Below are positions 60,166 through 64,000 of a stretch of 64,000 nucleotides of DNA, in pieces. A model generated the notes under the pieces. The model made no database searches and had not been told where the DNA came from. It saw only the letters and a list, made by a program, of their open reading frames with translations. A program made the translations under genes and the position numbers. Source of the stretch: Rhizobium leguminosarum (GTDB taxonomy: Bacteria; Pseudomonadota; Alphaproteobacteria; Rhizobiales; Rhizobiaceae). The stretch spans positions 4,344-68,343 of the forward strand of contig NZ_JAGIOR010000009.1 of assembly GCF_017876795.1 (NCBI RefSeq), read 5' to 3'. How positions within the stretch are numbered: the first letter of the stretch is position 1; the number at the start of each line of letters is the position of its first letter.

Positions 60166-60396
60166 ATTAACAAAAGGTTAATGAGTTTTAGTTGCGGCAA
60201 TACACGATGATTCTACAGTCGGAGGAAAGAAGTCCCACTGAAGTTCCACCGGTGATATTCACCTGCTAAAAAGCTCCAATTGTGCCGTAGCTTCCATGCC
60301 TATGCACCTTCCCAGACACGTCTTACAACGCGCCGCTGCATAGCTGCAGCACCGCCAACTGCGGCCCTTGCCACACGAAAAATGGAAAAGTCATCG

Positions 60397-60789
60397 ATGA
60401 TCGGTCGCGGTTTTTTGCTCGGCGTAGCTTTCGGCTGCGTGCTCGGTGTCTATATTGCGCCTCACCTCGGCCGCCCGGCCGCCCGGAAAGGAGACATTTC
60501 TGAAACCATTTTGCCTCAACTGAATATCGTGCAGGCAGAAGCCGAAAAGGCTACATGGCCGACCGACGATGAAACGAAAGCCCAGCTGTTCAACTTATCC
60601 AAATGGGACCTAAAAAAGCATGGCCTTGGTTCAAAGGTGAGCGTTAACCGCTGTATCCAAATTTCGCAAAGTGAGATGGCTTGCGAATTACTGGCTCGCC
60701 TCACCTGGATCGACGGTGAGACGCAAATTGAGGCGGTTTTTCAAGCGAAGCCGGGCGGTTGGAAGATGGTGGCTGCGAAGAATCGCTAA
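60397..60789 (+). CDS. Membrane-anchored unknown protein
   Basis: From the ATG at 60397 this is a 130-residue protein; an ATG at 60382 would add five residues. It has a hydrophobic N-terminal segment (GFLLGVAFGCVLGVYIAPHL) and a periplasmic part with two cysteines (VNRCIQISQSEMACELLARL), ending PGGWKMVAAKN. A truncated copy of its 5' half lies at 56219 on the other side of repABC. No named family. Confidence 0.65.
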   Translation: MIGRGFLLGVAFGCVLGVYIAPHLGRPAARKGDISETILPQLNIVQAEAEKATWPTDDETKAQLFNLSKWDLKKHGLGSKVSVNRCIQISQSEMACELLARLTWIDGETQIEAVFQAKPGGWKMVAAKNR

Positions 60790-60893
60790 TTGTCTTTTTT
60801 GCGTTTTTCGGACAATGCTAGTAGTCAACGTCGACGGCATAACTTGAAGCATTTCGGTTCACTGTCTCTGGGAAGTCGTATCTCAAAAATCCC

Positions 60894-60958
60894 CCCAAAT
60901 TGGTAGGAAAACCGCTGTGATTCAGGAGGAGGGGGTGTGCCAAATTGCTTCAATTTGG
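60894..60958. promoter_or_regulatory. Candidate operator of the XRE gene
   Basis: CCAAATTG-CTT-CAATTTGG at 60940-60958 is a perfect dyad, and a related CCAAATTGG occurs near 60895-60903. Both are within 115 bp of the XRE start at 61008, as expected for autoregulation. Confidence 0.5.
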
Positions 60959-61007
60959 TGCATAGTGGCCGCCGAGGGCGGCATTTCATACAATAAAGGT
61001 AAGGATC

Positions 61008-61496
61008 GTGATTGATCTAAGCAGCTACAAAAGCGCACGCGGTTTAACTGAAACAAACGATCCGGAATTAGAGAGGCCGGTCTATCGGAAGTCCGGCTTC
61101 GAAGGCATCCAAACCGCAAAGGAAATGGATGAACGGATCTCGAATTTTCTCAAGGACATTCGTGAATCCAAAAATCTCTCCCGAGCGGAATTGGCTCATT
61201 TGCTCGGGCTTTCCGTGTCCGTTTACGGGCGGTACGAGCGCGCGGAATCGCGCATGACCGTTCCCCGCCTGATTCATCTCTGTGAGCTCATGGGCTTCAT
61301 GCCCATTGACATGATCTTTGAAGCTGCGCCGCACCTTTGGGGTAAGACGCCGGAAGAGGCCGAAGAACGCCGAACGTTGACGAGGCTAATTGAACGGCTA
61401 CCACCGGACACCACGCGCGACCTGATCCGGCTCTTGAAGCGCATGACGCCTGGGGAACAAGGGGTAGAGTCGACCAGCATGAGCGAAGGCCGCTAG
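61008..61496 (+). CDS. XRE-family transcription regulator
   Basis: This 162-residue protein starts with GTG at 61008 after AAGGA. The helix-turn-helix is ISNFLKDIRESKNLSRAELA, HLLGLSVSVYGRYERAESRM. The C-terminal part includes TLTRLIERLPPDTTRDLIRL. It converges on the ArdC-like gene with a four-base overlap of their 3' ends. The dyad at 60940 is a plausible target. Confidence 0.85.
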   Translation: MIDLSSYKSARGLTETNDPELERPVYRKSGFEGIQTAKEMDERISNFLKDIRESKNLSRAELAHLLGLSVSVYGRYERAESRMTVPRLIHLCELMGFMPIDMIFEAAPHLWGKTPEEAEERRTLTRLIERLPPDTTRDLIRLLKRMTPGEQGVESTSMSEGR

Positions 61497-62377
61497 GCGA
61501 CCTTGCTCTGCTCCAGCGATTGGAGGCCGTTGAGGAAATCGGCGGCAGCCTGGGCCTTTGCGGCCGCTGTGACGATCGCCCGCTTGTCGTTCTTCAGCAC
61601 CTTGAGCCAGCTCTCAAGGTGGGTTGCGGTATTGTCGCGAGGATCGTGCGCGACACCAAGATCAGCGCACAAGAACGAAGCGGAAAGCTCGGCAACGAGC
61701 TCCTCGATCGCGTAGCTCTCACTGCCGAATCGGCCACTCAGGTCACGGTCTAGGCGGGTCTTCGCACCCGACCAGTGTGAAATTTCGTGCAGCAAGGTCG
61801 AGTAAAGGTGAACTTCGCTCGCGAACCGTGCCCGGTCCGGCATGAGGATATCGTCGACTGCGGGACGGAAGCAAGCCATTGTTCCGCCGTATGTGACCGC
61901 GGCGCCGGTTTTGCGGACGAATGTTTCGACGGTTTCCAGAAGCGGTATCGTCGTTGCCTGCATCTCCTCAGCCGGGCGGTAGAACCGCTCCGGCAGATTC
62001 TCGATCTGCTCGACGTTAAAGACCGTGTAGCCTTTGAGATAGGGGATTGAGCGCTCGTCATCATCTTCGCGCGCCTTCGGGGTGAAAGTGCCGTATTTGA
62101 CGACGAGGGCTCCTTTCTCGTTCTTTCGGACCTGGCCGCCGAGATCCTGAGCTTGGCGATATGTGATCCAGGTGCTTTCCTCGTAGCCGGCAAGCTCGCT
62201 TGCGAGCCACAGCATCAGGACGTTGATTCCGCGATAGGCTTCGCCGGTTGCGCGGCGCGGGATGAGGGAGCCGCGGCTGTTTCCGCGCCAGGGCCGGATC
62301 CATGGTTTAGTGCCGGCTTCAAGCTGCTCAATGATGGCGTCGGTGATGCGCTGGTAGGTGTCCTTGATGTTCTGCAC
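61493..62377 (-). CDS. ArdC-like antirestriction protein with zinc-metallopeptidase motif
   Basis: The GTG at 62377, behind GGAAGGAGA, gives 294 residues; a longer start at 62443 is less likely. The N-terminal ArdC single-strand-binding domain shows IIEQLEAGTKPWIRPW and YRGINVLMLW. A C-terminal metallopeptidase-like domain has LLHEISHWSG (HExxH) and AIEELVAELSASFLC. ArdC proteins bind single-stranded DNA and protect incoming plasmid DNA from restriction. It lies about 7 kb downstream of the nick, in the leading region. Confidence 0.9.
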   Translation of the reverse strand: MQNIKDTYQRITDAIIEQLEAGTKPWIRPWRGNSRGSLIPRRATGEAYRGINVLMLWLASELAGYEESTWITYRQAQDLGGQVRKNEKGALVVKYGTFTPKAREDDDERSIPYLKGYTVFNVEQIENLPERFYRPAEEMQATTIPLLETVETFVRKTGAAVTYGGTMACFRPAVDDILMPDRARFASEVHLYSTLLHEISHWSGAKTRLDRDLSGRFGSESYAIEELVAELSASFLCADLGVAHDPRDNTATHLESWLKVLKNDKRAIVTAAAKAQAAADFLNGLQSLEQSKVA

Positions 62378-62596
62378 TGCCGTCTCCTTCCGTTGGTTGA
62401 CGGCAAAAAAACGGAGATAGCCGAAGCGAGCCCATGCACCCAAAGGGCCGCAACGAAGTGGAGGACTGCGTCAGCGGTTGCGTGGGGGAGGGGCTATCGC
62501 AGCTTGTCCGTCAATCATCCGACGGAAAGGGAGGGCGCAGAACTTGGCGCCTCCCGAAATAGATAGCATCACGCAGCTTGTTACCGCCGGAGTTGG

Positions 62597-63649
62597 TCAC
62601 GGGCCGCGGTCGTCGTCATCGCGCTCACGGCTTCGCTGTGCCGCCATTTGCGCCTCGATCGCCTTGAGCTCCGGGTTATTGTCCTGCTGCGGCTGTCTAG
62701 CGGGCTGCTGCTGCGGTTGCGGCTCCTGGGCCGGTTGCGCACGTTCCAGCCGGGAAAAGTCCGAACGAGCAGTGATGGTGATCTCTTCGCTCTCATTCGG
62801 CAGGCGCTCGGGCAGGTCTGCGCGATCCGCAGCAACAATACCCTGATCAGTTACGAAGGTGGCTATGCGATTGTCGTGTCCGAGAACCTGGCCGCTTATT
62901 TCCTCGCCGGCGCGGGCGGTGCGTATATTGTGCTCGAAAGGTTTCTCACCAAGCTCTTCAAGGTCGGCAAAGGCCGCGCGCAAGGCTTCGCGGCGGTTCG
63001 GATTGATAGCGTCGTCGAGCACATGTTTCATTGCCGGACTCGACGGATCGTTGGTTGTCTCAACCGACGCCTCGATCATGCGAGGCTTGCTGATGACGGT
63101 GAAATCGATCTCGTGCCCGTATTGGCGGCCGAGCTCCGAAATAAAGGCCTCTTGTGTGCGCCCGTTTCCCTCTCGGAATGGATGCACATAGTTGAGTTCG
63201 GAGAGGACTTTCGCGGCTCTGTCGGCGAATTCCTCTGGCGCTGCATTGCGAAGGGCTTGCGGATTTCGAATCGGTTTCAGGGCCTCATCCAGGCCCATTT
63301 CTATGCGCGAACCGGGCAGGAACGAGGTGCCGCCTTTGGACAGGCCTCCAGTCGGCTCCACCCGCTGGCCGTCAACGATCGGAGTTTCGTTGCGTGTGTG
63401 GCCGGCCCACTCGTAGACGTCCTGAAAAATGTAGCCGTGAATTGCCTTCAGGTGCTGCTTGTCGAAATTTCCGGACGGGCCATCACCTTCGGCGATTTCC
63501 GCCATACGGAACGCCGCCGCACGGTACTCTTCAGTGCGCAGCTCCGAGTGCGACTGGATACCGAACTTGTTGCGCAGCACATCCCTCCGATCCGGATCAT
63601 CGGAGGTGTTGGGATAGGTGTAGGCGCCTTTGGTCTGCTCGTCTGCCAT
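62597..63649 (-). CDS. Fic-domain toxin, variant FIC motif
   Basis: From the ATG at 63649 (MADEQTKGAYTYPN) this is a 350-residue Fic protein. The FIC motif reads HPFREGNGRTQE near residue 150; the second arginine of HxFx(D/E)GNGRxxR, which holds the ATP gamma-phosphate and is the partner of the inhibitory glutamate, is replaced by glutamate. Upstream, YEWAGHTRNETPI matches the flap region. The C-terminal tail is glutamine-rich and ends RSRERDDDDRGP, resembling the charged tail of the relaxase. Fic proteins AMPylate target proteins; here target and activity are open. Confidence 0.85.
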   Translation of the reverse strand: MADEQTKGAYTYPNTSDDPDRRDVLRNKFGIQSHSELRTEEYRAAAFRMAEIAEGDGPSGNFDKQHLKAIHGYIFQDVYEWAGHTRNETPIVDGQRVEPTGGLSKGGTSFLPGSRIEMGLDEALKPIRNPQALRNAAPEEFADRAAKVLSELNYVHPFREGNGRTQEAFISELGRQYGHEIDFTVISKPRMIEASVETTNDPSSPAMKHVLDDAINPNRREALRAAFADLEELGEKPFEHNIRTARAGEEISGQVLGHDNRIATFVTDQGIVAADRADLPERLPNESEEITITARSDFSRLERAQPAQEPQPQQQPARQPQQDNNPELKAIEAQMAAQRSRERDDDDRGP

Positions 63650-63662
63650 GGCCAAGGTCAAC

Positions 63663-63694
63663 AAAAAGCCGCCTGCTCACTGCAGGCGGCTTTT
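63663..63694. terminator. Bidirectional terminator between Fic antitoxin and toxin
   Basis: GCCGCCTGC-TCACT-GCAGGCGGC is a perfect 9-bp stem with TTTT on the plus side and TTTTT on the minus side. It lies between the antitoxin stop (63721) and the toxin start (63649) on the strand they share, so it may limit read-through into the toxin gene. Confidence 0.75.
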
Positions 63695-63720
63695 CGCCTT
63701 TAGAGGGTTGAAAGGAGTTT

Positions 63721-63930
63721 TTATTGTGCAGGAGCGCGCACGACGCGTAAACGGTACTCCTCGCGAGTGATCTCGCCAGCGACGTAGGCGGCGGTAGCAT
63801 CTTCAAGGACAGGATCGTAGGTGTAACCCTGCCGGATGTTGGCAGCACGCGCCTGATCGGTGGCTTTCTTTCGCTTTGCTACGGCTTCCGGGGAACGATC
63901 CGGACGGCGGGAATGAACGTTCATCGTCAA
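63721..63930 (-). CDS. VbhA-like antitoxin of the Fic toxin
   Basis: This 69-residue protein (an ATG at 63924 is an alternative start) contains ARAANIRQGYTYDPVLEDAT followed by AAYVAGEIT, which aligns with the VbhA inhibitory helix. VbhA has SxxxEG there; this protein has AxxxQG, so the inhibitory glutamate is a glutamine. The N-terminus is basic. It precedes the Fic gene on the same strand. Confidence 0.7.
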   Translation of the reverse strand: MTMNVHSRRPDRSPEAVAKRKKATDQARAANIRQGYTYDPVLEDATAAYVAGEITREEYRLRVVRAPAQ

Positions 63931-64000
63931 ATCTCCAGTTACCGGCCACCCTATCAGGAAAAATGCTGGAAATCCAGCACTTTGCGGGGTTTTCCGCCTT

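Overview
The window looks like part of a large conjugative plasmid from an alphaproteobacterium of the Hyphomicrobiales (Rhizobium, Sinorhizobium, Agrobacterium or Brucella-related group). The evidence is a repABC replication and partition operon with its antisense RNA, a complete VirB/VirD4 type IV secretion system, a VirD2-type HUH relaxase with MobC, a VirC1/VirC2-like pair, an RcgA/RcgR-like pair, and a LexA box of the alphaproteobacterial form GTTC-N7-GTTC. No rRNA, tRNA or CRISPR array was seen.

Layout. From 1 to 29 kb lies an accessory and defence region: a partial ParB-like protein (1-1472, minus); a three-gene operon of a 2-oxoglutarate/Fe(II) oxygenase-like protein, a HEPN-motif protein with a zinc ribbon, and a small protein (2.0-3.9 kb); an SOS-boxed fragment of a Y-family polymerase cut by an IS21-family element (4.0-6.6 kb); an ATP-dependent DNA ligase; an RcgA/RcgR-like pair; a ligase pseudogene; a PIN toxin behind an unusual 55-residue protein; a four-gene restriction-modification-like operon (regulator, adenine methylase, DEAD helicase, GIY-YIG nuclease; 12.8-19.2 kb); a Gabija-like GajA/GajB pair (19.6-23.3 kb); an unknown gene converging on a DUF488 gene; an AbiJ-like protein; a serine recombinase; a NYN-domain protein; and a PD-(D/E)XK-like protein.

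From 29.8 to 50 kb is the conjugation machine. A six-gene minus-strand run of exported or membrane proteins, three of them with an SNase-like fold, diverges from virB1-virB2-virB3-virB4-(second transglycosylase)-virB5-lipoprotein-virB6-virB8-virB9-virB10-virB11-virD4. A Tn3-family transposon with 38-bp inverted repeats and a perfect ATCCC target duplication sits in the last codons of virD4 and merely swaps its C-terminal tail. From 50 to 56 kb come a regulator, the relaxase and mobC, a convincing oriT (TATCCTG^C nick sequence next to an inverted repeat), and the VirC1/VirC2-like pair.

From 56 to 60 kb is repABC on the minus strand, bracketed by two related copies of a small membrane-protein gene, one of them truncated. 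From 60 to 64 kb are an XRE regulator with a candidate operator, an ArdC-like antirestriction protein, and a Fic toxin with its VbhA-like antitoxin. The nick polarity places virC-like, repABC, ardC and fic in the leading region that enters a recipient first, with the relaxase and virB/virD4 entering last.

The most novel-looking observations are the oxygenase plus HEPN operon, a ~90-bp element shared upstream of two unrelated genes, the matched loss of the regulatory salt-bridge residues in both the Fic toxin and its antitoxin, and the SNase-like operon divergent from virB.
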